From: an uncultured Thermomicrobia bacterium
Lineage (GTDB): Bacteria; Chloroflexota; Chloroflexia; Thermomicrobiales; JALYUS01
NCBI GenBank assembly: GCA_937968015.1
Contig: CALBSO010000117.1
Location: 1 to 10,603, forward strand
Length of the DNA: 10,603 nt
Reading direction: 5' to 3'
Shown here: piece after piece, positions 1 through 6,701 of the stretch
Layout of the letters: each line of letters opens with the position of its first letter
Numbering within the stretch: the first letter of the stretch is position 1
Notes under the pieces: model-generated
Seen by the model: the letters and a program-made list of their open reading frames with translations, nothing else
The model's database searches: none
What the model was told of the DNA's origin: nothing
Translations under genes and position numbers: made by a program

Positions 1-49
1 ACGAGATTTCTGCCTGTCTCGTGGGCTCGGAGATGTGTATAAGAGACAG
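1..49 (+). other. Illumina Nextera adapter/index contamination at contig end
   Basis: These bases match the Nextera i7 library primer. Positions 1-7 (acgagat) are the end of the P7 flow-cell sequence. Positions 8-15 (ttctgcct) are an 8-nt index, which I recognise as the N703 index. Positions 16-30 (gtctcgtgggctcgg) are the read-2 transposase adapter and 31-49 (agatgtgtataagagacag) are the 19-bp Tn5 mosaic end. The segment is library-construction sequence left untrimmed at the end of an assembled contig. It is not a transposon of the organism. Genomic sequence starts at 50. Confidence 0.98.
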
Positions 50-97
50 TACCTACCCCCTGCCCCCTCCTTTTCGGGAGGGGGCAGGGGGTAGGTA
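50..97. repeat. Perfect 21-bp inverted repeat (hairpin) abutting the adapter
   Basis: Left arm 50-70 and right arm 77-97 are exact reverse complements, with the six-base loop ttttcg at 71-76. The arms are strongly strand-asymmetric: the left is C-rich and the right G-rich. The left arm begins at the first base after the adapter, so the true repeat could be longer, or the perfect symmetry could come from fold-back at a fragment end. A shorter imperfect hairpin at 7818-7836 has the same ttttcg loop closed by CC/GG, which favours a natural small interspersed hairpin. There is no T-tract, so it is not an obvious intrinsic terminator. The remaining bases to 186 hold only the ribosome binding site of the next gene and, at best, a weak promoter (gatact at 141-146 without a good -35). 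Confidence 0.8.
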
Positions 98-186
98 AAT
101 CCTACCGTACCCACGCATTCCCTGCATAATCCGGGCGTGCGATACTGTACGTATCAGGTTTCGATGCTTCAGGGAGGGAGTGCGCG

Positions 187-1710
187 ATGACGAAGGCGAC
201 AACAGAAATGACGCTCCTCGATCTCCTGACCGGTGCGGACGATCACCCCGCCCTCGTCGCACCGGAGAAACCGTCGCTGACGTACGCGCGGATGCGCGCG
301 AATGTCGTCGCGCTGGCGGCGCAACTGAACGGGATGGGCCTCGGGCAGGGCGACCGGATCGCCATCGCGATGGGCAACGGCCCGGAGATGATATTGGCGT
401 ACTGCGGCACGACACTCTGCGGCACGGCAGCGCCGCTCAACCCGAACTACAAGCAAGACGAGTTTGCCTTTTATTTCGACGATACCAACGCGAAGGCGCT
501 CATCACGCTGCCCGGCACGCTCCCGGCGGCGCACGCGGCGGCGACCGACAGCATGACAATCATCGAAGCCCTCCCGCAACCGGACGGCACACTCGCCTTG
601 AAAGCCATCAAGAATATGCGGCCCGCCCGCCCCGAAGCGCTCGCCAGGCCGGATGACATCGCGATGATCCTCCACACGAGCGGCACGACGAGCCGCCCGA
701 AGCGCGTCCCGATCCGCCATCGCAATCTCGCGGCCTCCGCGCGCAACATCGCGCGCACCTATGAACTCTCGGAGCGCGACCGCTCGCTCTGCGTGATGCC
801 GCTCTTCCACATCCACGCGCTCGTCGCCTCGATGCTCTCCACCTTCGCCTCGGGCGGTACCGTCATCTGCCCGACGGGCGGCTTTAACGCGCTCGAATTC
901 TGGAACATCGTGGATGCCTTCAAGCCGACATGGTATTCCGCCGTGCCGACGATGCATCAGGTGTTGCTCTCCCGCGCAGACCGCAACGCGGAGGTCATCA
1001 AGGCGAACCCGTTCCGCTTCATCCGCTCGGGCAGTTCGTCGCTCGCGCCGATCGTCATGGAGCGGATGGAGGCGACCTTTGGCGCGCCGGTGCTGGAGAA
1101 CTACGGTATGACCGAGGCGACGCACCAGATGACCTCCAATCCCGTGCCGCCGAGGCCGCACAAGGCGGGCACGGTGGGCATCGGCTTCGGCGTGGATGTC
1201 GGCATCATGGACGACGACGGCAACCTGCTGCCACAGGGCGAACTTGGCGAAGTCGTCGTCAAGGGGCCAAATGTCATTGATGGCTACGAAAACAACCCCC
1301 AGGCGAACGCGACTGCCTTCGTCAATGGCTGGTTTCGCACCGGCGATCAGGGGCGTTTTGACGAGGACGGCTACCTGACGCTCACCGGGCGACTGAAAGA
1401 ACTGATCAACCGGGGCGGCGAGAAAATCTCCCCGCTGGAAATTGACGATGTGCTGCTGCGCCACGCGGCGGTCGCGGAGGCGGTCGCCTTCGCCGTGCCG
1501 CACCCGACGCTCGGCGAGGAAGTGCATGCGGCGGTCGTCCTCAAGGGCGACGCGACGGAGCGCGAGTTACGAACGTACTGCGCCGAGCGGCTCGCAGAGT
1601 TCAAGGTGCCACGCCGCTTCCATATGCTGGAGGCGATTCCGCGCGGCGCGACGGGCAAGTTGCAGCGCATCAATATGGCGAAACTGCTCGATCTGACGAG
1701 CGACGCATGA
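187..1710 (+). CDS. AMP-forming acyl-CoA synthetase, oxalyl-CoA synthetase (AAE3/Pcs60)-like
   Basis: A 507-residue member of the ANL superfamily, which activates a carboxylic acid to an acyl-adenylate and then to a CoA thioester in the cytosol. The P-loop core is TSGTTSRPKR (164-173), the adenine/Mg site YGMTEAT (306-312), the ribose-binding motif RTGD (384-387), the hinge region GRLKELINRGGEK (401-413), and the C-terminal catalytic lysine is K491 in ATGKLQR. From memory, the stretch around HTSGTTSRP, PLFHIHAL, FIRSGSSSLAP and ENYGMTEATHQM resembles plant AAE3 and yeast Pcs60, which are oxalate-CoA ligases; substrate here is inferred and may be another small acid. The start is set by GGGAGGGAG at 172-180, six bases before the ATG. 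One oddity: the usual glycine after the P-loop lysine (PKG) is arginine (R173). Its last four bases overlap the next start (ATGA), suggesting translational coupling. Confidence 0.9.
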   Translation: MTKATTEMTLLDLLTGADDHPALVAPEKPSLTYARMRANVVALAAQLNGMGLGQGDRIAIAMGNGPEMILAYCGTTLCGTAAPLNPNYKQDEFAFYFDDTNAKALITLPGTLPAAHAAATDSMTIIEALPQPDGTLALKAIKNMRPARPEALARPDDIAMILHTSGTTSRPKRVPIRHRNLAASARNIARTYELSERDRSLCVMPLFHIHALVASMLSTFASGGTVICPTGGFNALEFWNIVDAFKPTWYSAVPTMHQVLLSRADRNAEVIKANPFRFIRSGSSSLAPIVMERMEATFGAPVLENYGMTEATHQMTSNPVPPRPHKAGTVGIGFGVDVGIMDDDGNLLPQGELGEVVVKGPNVIDGYENNPQANATAFVNGWFRTGDQGRFDEDGYLTLTGRLKELINRGGEKISPLEIDDVLLRHAAVAEAVAFAVPHPTLGEEVHAAVVLKGDATERELRTYCAERLAEFKVPRRFHMLEAIPRGATGKLQRINMAKLLDLTSDA

Positions 1711-2690
1711 AGATTTGCATCGTCGGCGCGGGCGCGATTGGCGGCTACCTCGGCGCGAAACTGGCGCTCGCGGGCGAAGACGTCACGCTCGTCGCCCGCG
1801 GCCCGCACCTCGCCGCCATCCAGCAGCACGGCCTGAAACTCCTCTCAGCGGACGGCACGCAGGCGGTCGCGACGAACGTGCGCGCGACGAGCGACATGTC
1901 CGAAGTCGGGCCGCAGAATGCAGTGTTCCTCACCCTCAAGGCGCACAGTGTGCCTGCCGTCGCCCCGGCGATGCGCGCCCTCTACGGCCCGGAGACGATG
2001 GTTGTGACGATGCAAAATGGCATCCCGTGGTGGTATTTCCACAAGCACGGCGGGCCATACGAGGGGACGCGCATTGAATCGGTAGACCCCGGCGGCATCC
2101 TGGAGGCGCACATGGAGGTTGACCGCGTGATCGCCTCCGTCGTCTACCCGGCGGCGGAACTGGCCGCACCAGGCGTCGTGCGGCACATCGAGGGCGACCG
2201 CTTTTCCTTGGGTGAACTGGATGGCGTGAAGACCGAGCGCATCCAGACGCTCGCACAGACCTTGATCCGCGCTGGGCTGAAAGCGCCCATCCGCCCGCGC
2301 ATCCGCGCCGAAATCTGGGTGAAACTCTGGGGCAACCTCGCCTTCAACCCGATCAGCGCCCTCACCCGCGCGACGCTCGTGGACATCTGTCAGTACCCGC
2401 CGACGCGCGAACTGGCCCGCGCGATGATGACCGAGGCGCAGACGATCGCGGAGAAACTGGACATCAAATTCCCCATCTCCATCGAGCAGCGCATCGCCGG
2501 CGCGGAGGAAGTCGGCGCGCATAAGACTTCGATGTTGCAGGACATCGAGACCGGCCGCCCCACCGAAGTGGACGCCCTCGTCGGCTCCGTCGCCGAACTC
2601 GGCCGCCTCACCGACACCCCCACCCCCACCATTGACGCGATCTACGCGAGTGTCAAATTGTTGGAGAAGAGACTACGCGCTGGGTCATAG
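1707..2690 (+). CDS. Ketopantoate reductase family (ApbA/PanE) oxidoreductase
   Basis: A 327-residue NAD(P)-dependent reductase. The N-terminal Rossmann domain opens with GAGAIGG at residues 7-13. The C-terminal helical domain has the family's KxxxN active-site pattern (K206, N210, in WVKLWGNLAFNP) and the later glutamate E287 in PTEVDAL. These correspond in my alignment from memory to E. coli PanE K176, N180 and E256, so the catalytic set looks intact. The classical reaction is NADPH reduction of 2-dehydropantoate to pantoate for CoA synthesis. A second family member lies at 6702-7760 on the other strand, and this one is coupled to a CoA ligase, so it may act on another 2-oxo acid; I therefore give no symbol. 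The ATG overlaps the upstream stop by 4 bp. No terminator is visible after it. Confidence 0.88.
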   Translation: MKICIVGAGAIGGYLGAKLALAGEDVTLVARGPHLAAIQQHGLKLLSADGTQAVATNVRATSDMSEVGPQNAVFLTLKAHSVPAVAPAMRALYGPETMVVTMQNGIPWWYFHKHGGPYEGTRIESVDPGGILEAHMEVDRVIASVVYPAAELAAPGVVRHIEGDRFSLGELDGVKTERIQTLAQTLIRAGLKAPIRPRIRAEIWVKLWGNLAFNPISALTRATLVDICQYPPTRELARAMMTEAQTIAEKLDIKFPISIEQRIAGAEEVGAHKTSMLQDIETGRPTEVDALVGSVAELGRLTDTPTPTIDAIYASVKLLEKRLRAGS

Positions 2691-2734
2691 GAGCGATTCG
2701 TACACCGCCCCGAAAAAGGTAGTTGCCCCGATCC

Positions 2735-2763
2735 TTGCCCGAACGCCTGTAATATCCGATACT
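2735..2763 (+). promoter_or_regulatory. Candidate sigma-70 promoter upstream of the first LLM gene
   Basis: TTGCCC at 2735-2740 and GATACT at 2758-2763 are separated by exactly 17 bases, each matching four of six consensus positions. They lie in the 158-bp gap (2691-2848) that separates the ketopantoate-reductase-family gene from the LLM gene. The gap is visibly more AT-rich than the flanking genes. TAATAT at 2750-2755 is an alternative -10 but lacks a properly spaced -35. Apart from this the gap holds only the ribosome binding site AAGGAGG at 2836-2842. Support is by pattern only. Confidence 0.35.
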
Positions 2764-2848
2764 CGCCACGCGGAACAAGCCGGACAAATTACTGACTTCC
2801 GATTGCTTTGGTTCGTGTTGCACGCGTCCCGAATGAAGGAGGGCACCG

Positions 2849-3814
2849 TTGTCCACGACATCAGCCACGAAGCGGCCACTCAAGGTGGGGTTGTTCTTCC
2901 AGCACGCGCAGGTGGGACCGGACGGGCGCAAGCCAGAGTGGGGGAGAATCCTCGCGCTCGCACAGCACGCGGAGCAGGCGGGGTTCGACTCACTCTGGTT
3001 CCCGGATCATTTCCTCTTCCCGCGTGGTGACCTCGGCCTCAACCCGGACGGCACGCCAAAGGGCGAAAAAGAAGCGGCGTCCGGCTTCTGGGATTGCTGG
3101 ACGCTGATGGCGGCGATCGCGGCGACGGTGCCGCGCGTCGAACTCGGTACGCTGGTCGCTTGTACCGGATACCGCAACCCCGGCGTGCTCGCCAAGATCG
3201 CGGACACGATCGAGGAAATCAGCGGCGGGCGCGTCATCCTCGGCATCGGCGGCGGCGACTCCGGCTACGAGCACCACACGATGGGCATCTCCTATGAGAA
3301 CCGCATCAGCCGCTTCGAGGAGGCGCTGACGATCATCCACCGCTACTTCCATGACGGGATCGTGAACTTCGAGGGTGCGTACTTCTCGGCGCATGATCTG
3401 GAGCGCCGCCCCGCCGGCCCGCGCCCGAATGGCCCGCCGATCCTGATCGGCACGCTCGCCACCGGCAGGCGAATGCTCCGCCTCACCGCGCAGTACGCCG
3501 ACCTGTGGAATGGTACGATCAACCGCCGCAGCAAGCCGGAGAGCGTGCCGCCCTTGCGCGAGGCGCTTGACGCCGCCTGCCGGGAGCATGGCCGCGACCC
3601 CGCCACGCTCGGCCGGACGCTCAGCGTCGGTGTGGCGGTCGCGGGGCGGACATTGCCGGGCGATTCGATCACCGGCACACCGGAGCAGATGGCCGACACG
3701 CTGCGCGCCTTCGCGCGCGAGGGCATCTCGCACGTCCAACTCTGGTTGACGCCGACCAGCCGCGCGGGCGTGGACGCCTTCGCACCAGTGCTGGAACTGC
3801 TCGATCGTGGGTAA
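2849..3814 (+). CDS. LLM-class (luciferase-like) flavin/F420-dependent oxidoreductase, copy 1
   Basis: A 321-residue single-domain TIM-barrel protein of the bacterial luciferase-like superfamily, which uses reduced FMN or F420 for monooxygenation or hydride transfer. Family landmarks are SLWFPDHFLF (48-57), ELGTLV (98-103), the long core RNPGVLAKIADTIEEISGGR (109-128) followed by VILGIGGG, RFEEAL (155-160), PPILIGT and YADLWNG near residue 220, and a C-terminal helix ending in DRG. It resembles the F420-associated group that includes mycobacterial Rv1855c, but the cofactor cannot be settled by eye. Start: TTG at 2849, chosen because AAGGAGG (2836-2842) lies six bases upstream and no in-frame ATG fits the conserved KVGLFF strand. 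The paralogue at 3843 follows after 28 bp. The substrate is unknown. Confidence 0.9.
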   Translation: MSTTSATKRPLKVGLFFQHAQVGPDGRKPEWGRILALAQHAEQAGFDSLWFPDHFLFPRGDLGLNPDGTPKGEKEAASGFWDCWTLMAAIAATVPRVELGTLVACTGYRNPGVLAKIADTIEEISGGRVILGIGGGDSGYEHHTMGISYENRISRFEEALTIIHRYFHDGIVNFEGAYFSAHDLERRPAGPRPNGPPILIGTLATGRRMLRLTAQYADLWNGTINRRSKPESVPPLREALDAACREHGRDPATLGRTLSVGVAVAGRTLPGDSITGTPEQMADTLRAFAREGISHVQLWLTPTSRAGVDAFAPVLELLDRG

Positions 3815-3842
3815 CGAGGGAGAAAGCAGAAAGGGGTTGCGC

Positions 3843-4775
3843 ATGACTCGTCCGTGTAAGATCGGTGTCTTCCTGCCCATCGTCGAGGGGCAGATGGATG
3901 GCGCGACGCCGCACTGGTCCGACGTTGCGGCGATAGCGCAGCGGGCCGAGGAGATCGGCCTCGACTCGGTCTGGATCCCGGATCATCTCATTTTTCGTTT
4001 TACGGAGGAGACCGAGACGACATGGGAGTGCATGTCCATTCTCGCCGCACTCGCCGCCGCGACGAAACGGGTGGAGATCGGCACGCTCGTCATCTGCACC
4101 GGATTTCGTAGCCCGGCGCTCCTTGCGTCTATGGCGAACACAATCGACGACATCAGTAATGGCCGGCTGATTCTCGGCATCGGCGCGGGGTACCATGAGC
4201 CGGAATACCGCGCCTTCGGCTTCCCGTACGACCATCGCGCCAGCCGCTTCGAGGAAGCGCTGCACATCATCGCCACTCTCTTGCGCGAGCGGCAGATTGA
4301 CTACGAAGGCACATACTACTCGGCGCGGGAGTGCGAATTGCGCATCAGTGGCCCGCGCCCGCAGGGTCCGCCGATCATGGTCGGCACAACCGGGGAGCGG
4401 ATGCTCGGCTTCACCGCGAAGTACGCCGATTTGTGGAATCGCTTCCTCGTCTTCGGCAACAGCAACGCGAGCGAAATCCCGCCGCTACGCGCGACGGTGG
4501 ATGCGGCGTGCGCCGAGGTTGGGCGCGATCCCGCCACACTCGGCCGGACCGCCTCCGTGCTCGTGGACTTCATCAACCGGCCGGAGACGCCGCCTATCCA
4601 CAATCGCCCACACGCGAATCCGACCCCGATCACCGGCTCACCGGAGGAGATGGCGGTACAGTTGCGCGCCTTCGCGGACGAGGGTATTTCGCACATCCAA
4701 ATCTGGACCTCGCCGCGCACCGTCGAAGGCGTCGAACGGCTCGCGCCGGTGTTGGAGGCATTGGATCGGGGATAA
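3843..4775 (+). CDS. LLM-class (luciferase-like) flavin/F420-dependent oxidoreductase, copy 2
   Basis: A 310-residue paralogue of the preceding gene with the same landmarks in the same order: DSVWIPDHLIF (41-51), EIGTLV (78-83), SPALLASMANTIDDISNGRL (90-109), ILGIGAGYHEPEYRAFG (110-126), RFEEAL (135-140), PPIMVGT and YADLWN. The two proteins are similar throughout and share the C-terminal APVLExLDRG ending, indicating an old tandem duplication. This copy lacks the roughly 20-residue insert that copy 1 carries after its first barrel helices (about residues 58-79) and is closer to the Rv1855c-type pattern. Start: ATG at 3843 with AAAGGGG at 3830-3836. An in-frame GTG at 3807 would add 12 residues and overlap the previous gene, but it has no ribosome binding site in view. 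The pair may form a heteromer, as luciferase alpha and beta do, or act on related substrates. Confidence 0.9.
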   Translation: MTRPCKIGVFLPIVEGQMDGATPHWSDVAAIAQRAEEIGLDSVWIPDHLIFRFTEETETTWECMSILAALAAATKRVEIGTLVICTGFRSPALLASMANTIDDISNGRLILGIGAGYHEPEYRAFGFPYDHRASRFEEALHIIATLLRERQIDYEGTYYSARECELRISGPRPQGPPIMVGTTGERMLGFTAKYADLWNRFLVFGNSNASEIPPLRATVDAACAEVGRDPATLGRTASVLVDFINRPETPPIHNRPHANPTPITGSPEEMAVQLRAFADEGISHIQIWTSPRTVEGVERLAPVLEALDRG

Positions 4776-4820
4776 CGTGACGAGAATGTGAGGCAACTCC
4801 CTGTGCCTGCCGAGGACTTT

Positions 4821-4847
4821 GGGCAACCACCGGGGGATTGCCCCTAC
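4821..4847. repeat. Small intergenic palindrome with GCCCCTAC tail
   Basis: gggcaa (4821-4826) pairs with ttgccc (4838-4843) around an 11-base G+C-rich loop, followed by ctac to 4847. The palindrome at 7788-7807 is built the same way (ggg-c arm, complementary arm, then cctac), which suggests a dispersed family of small palindromic repeats. It sits in the 93-bp gap between the second LLM gene and the Gfo/Idh/MocA gene. The stem is short and there is no T-tract, so a terminator role is not supported. Confidence 0.5.
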
Positions 4848-4868
4848 AGTACGAAGGCGGAGCAGCCC

Positions 4869-5987
4869 ATGAAGAAGAGCACGGTACGGGTCGCGGTCCT
4901 TGGCGCGGGCGCGTGGGCGAAGGGGGCGCACATTCCCGGCTGGCAGCGCGACCCCCGCTGCGAGGTCGTCGCGATCTGCGATGTCGAGAAGGGGTTGGCA
5001 AGGGAATACGCCCGGCACTTCGGTATCTCCGAAGCGACAGACGACTGGCAGGCGGTCATCGCACGACCCGACATTGATGTGATTGATATCGTCACGCCCT
5101 CACACACCCATTGGGAACTGGCGACCGCCGCGCTCGCAGCGGGCAAGCACGTCCTCTGCGAGAAGCCTGTCGCCTACGACTTCCGCGATACGCTGAAGGC
5201 GGCGGAGACCGCGAGAGCGAAGGGACTGAAGACGAAACTCGGCTTCACCTTCCGCTACAGCCCCGGCGTGCGCTACGCGAAGGAGTTGATTGACGCGGGC
5301 TTCGTCGGCACGCCCTACATCTTCAACGGCTACGAGCAGAACTCGCAATGGCTCAACCCGCACACCCCCCTTCGGCAACTGAACCCGGACGCCGATCAGT
5401 CCGTCATTCAGGTCTCCTCATTGGAGGGGTACGGCGCGCCGGTCATTGATCTGAGCCATTGGTGGGTCGGCGCGGACTACGCGCACGTCGTCGGCACGAT
5501 GCGCAACTTCGTCCCGGAGCGGATGGTTCGCGCGACGGGTCAGATGATGCGGATGAACATTGACGACGGCGACCTCTACCTCGCGGAGTACACCAACGGC
5601 GCACTCTGTTCGATCCAGACGAGTTACGTCACAGTCGGCAACTACCCTGGCATCGAGGCGCGCATTTACGGGAGTGAGGGTGCGATCATCTGCCGCCTGA
5701 TCGAGGAGTTCGGTAAGGCGGAGACGATCAAGATCGCCACACCGGACGCCGTCGAGTTCGTCGAGCGGGAGATACCGGAACGGTTCTACCCGCGTGGCGG
5801 CAGCAACAACGAATCGTGGCGCTCGCTCTTCTACGCGAACCTGATCGCCAACTTCCTCGACGAGATCATTGACGACGTGCCGACACAGGGCGACTTCACC
5901 GACGGCGCGTGGGTGCAGGAAGCGATCAACGCCGTCGAATTATCCTTCCGCGAGCGACGGTGGGTGGCGCTGCCGCTGGAACGGTAG
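4869..5987 (+). CDS. Gfo/Idh/MocA family NAD(P)-dependent oxidoreductase
   Basis: A 372-residue two-domain dehydrogenase. The N-terminal Rossmann fold has GAGAW at 12-16, the acidic strand end AICD (35-38) and the conserved family signature CEKP (97-100), whose lysine contacts cofactor and substrate. The C-terminal alpha/beta domain starts around FRYSP (128-132). GAPVIDLSHW (189-198) sits where the family has its catalytic D-x-x-H pair (D194, H197). Members oxidise or reduce sugars, inositols and related polyols; a few act on other substrates. Start: ATG at 4869, with GGAG at 4859-4862 six bases upstream, aligns the protein with the Rossmann strand; the in-frame codon at 4788 would prepend 27 residues that include the palindrome and is rejected. 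It follows the LLM pair by 93 bp and ends the rightward block. A 97-bp gap separates it from the convergent GNAT gene, with no convincing terminator. Confidence 0.92.
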   Translation: MKKSTVRVAVLGAGAWAKGAHIPGWQRDPRCEVVAICDVEKGLAREYARHFGISEATDDWQAVIARPDIDVIDIVTPSHTHWELATAALAAGKHVLCEKPVAYDFRDTLKAAETARAKGLKTKLGFTFRYSPGVRYAKELIDAGFVGTPYIFNGYEQNSQWLNPHTPLRQLNPDADQSVIQVSSLEGYGAPVIDLSHWWVGADYAHVVGTMRNFVPERMVRATGQMMRMNIDDGDLYLAEYTNGALCSIQTSYVTVGNYPGIEARIYGSEGAIICRLIEEFGKAETIKIATPDAVEFVEREIPERFYPRGGSNNESWRSLFYANLIANFLDEIIDDVPTQGDFTDGAWVQEAINAVELSFRERRWVALPLER

Positions 5988-6084
5988 CAAGACAGCCGAC
6001 GGCGAAGGCCCGAAGCCCTCAAAGGACGATCGCCGTGTTGGCTTCTCTAAAACAGTCATTGTGCCTTTGTTCAAATTCGCTCGT

Positions 6085-6699
6085 TTATGAGACGGTTCCT
6101 GAGCGCGGCGCGTCCGGTTGGAGGACCGCGCCCAAGACCGGGCTGACGAACTCCGCCGCGATGGCGCCCATATGCACGTCGTCCCACCCCCTGCCGCCCA
6201 TCCACCGGCCGGAGCGCCGCCGCCCGAACTCCTTGAACCCGGCCCGCGCGTAGGCGCGCTGCCCCGCGACGTTCCACTCCGCCACCGTCAGACCGACACT
6301 CCGTAACCCCAAAGCGGTGAAGGCGTAGTCGAGCATTAGCCGCGTAGCCTCCGTGCCGTACCCCTTGCCGCGCGCGTCCGGCTCGCCGATCAGGATGCCG
6401 AATTCGGCGCTTCCGTTGCGATGGTCGATCTGGAACAGGCCAACCGTCCCAATGGGCCGCCACGTCGCCCGCTCGTAGACGGCGAAGTCAACGTCACCCT
6501 CGCCCGTCGCGTCGCGCTCGTACCGCGCGATCCGCTGTTCGAGGGTCTGCGGGAGCGGCGCGCCGATATTGCGCCGAGCCGCGAGGTCGTTGACCCAGCG
6601 CGTGATGAGCGGGACGAGGTCGCGCCGCAGCGGGCTGAGGGCAACCTTTTCCCCGACGATGTTGACGATGGGCGGGTCGGACGCATTCGTTTCTGTCAT
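6085..6699 (-). CDS. GNAT family N-acetyltransferase (RimJ/RimL-like)
   Basis: A 204-residue acetyl-CoA-dependent acetyltransferase. It begins with the family-typical strand GEKVALSPLRRDLVPLITRW (residues 16-35). The acetyl-CoA pyrophosphate loop is ARGKGYGTEA, preceded by the strand AEFGILIGEPD. AEWNVAGQRAYARAGFKEFG follows, as in ribosomal-protein/small-molecule RimJ/RimL-type enzymes. The acceptor is unknown. The ATG at 6699 was chosen because the conserved region begins just after it. The upstream stop codon (6702-6704) is only two bases away, so translation is probably coupled to the ketopantoate-reductase-family gene. A longer frame starting at 6762 would overlap that gene by about 60 bp and has no supporting conserved residues. 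The C-terminal 30 residues past the GNAT core are not recognisable. Confidence 0.88.
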   Translation of the reverse strand: MTETNASDPPIVNIVGEKVALSPLRRDLVPLITRWVNDLAARRNIGAPLPQTLEQRIARYERDATGEGDVDFAVYERATWRPIGTVGLFQIDHRNGSAEFGILIGEPDARGKGYGTEATRLMLDYAFTALGLRSVGLTVAEWNVAGQRAYARAGFKEFGRRRSGRWMGGRGWDDVHMGAIAAEFVSPVLGAVLQPDAPRSGTVS

Positions 6700-6701
6700 G
6701 A

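Noticed and set aside
31..49. The 19-bp Tn5 mosaic end as evidence of a natural transposon
   Set aside because: It sits inside a contiguous Nextera primer with P7 tail and index, so it is library-derived.
141..146. gatact as the -10 of a promoter for the acyl-CoA synthetase
   Set aside because: The best-spaced -35 (ttccct at 118-123) matches only three of six consensus bases, too weak to list.
169..1527. A 452-codon minus-strand open frame opposite the acyl-CoA synthetase
   Set aside because: Composition is typical of an antisense shadow, and the plus-strand frame has complete ANL-family motifs over the same bases.
5999..6036. Inverted repeat acggcga (5999-6005) with tcgccgt (6030-6036) between the convergent genes as a bidirectional terminator
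   Set aside because: The stem has only seven pairs around a 24-base loop, with no T-tract on either strand.
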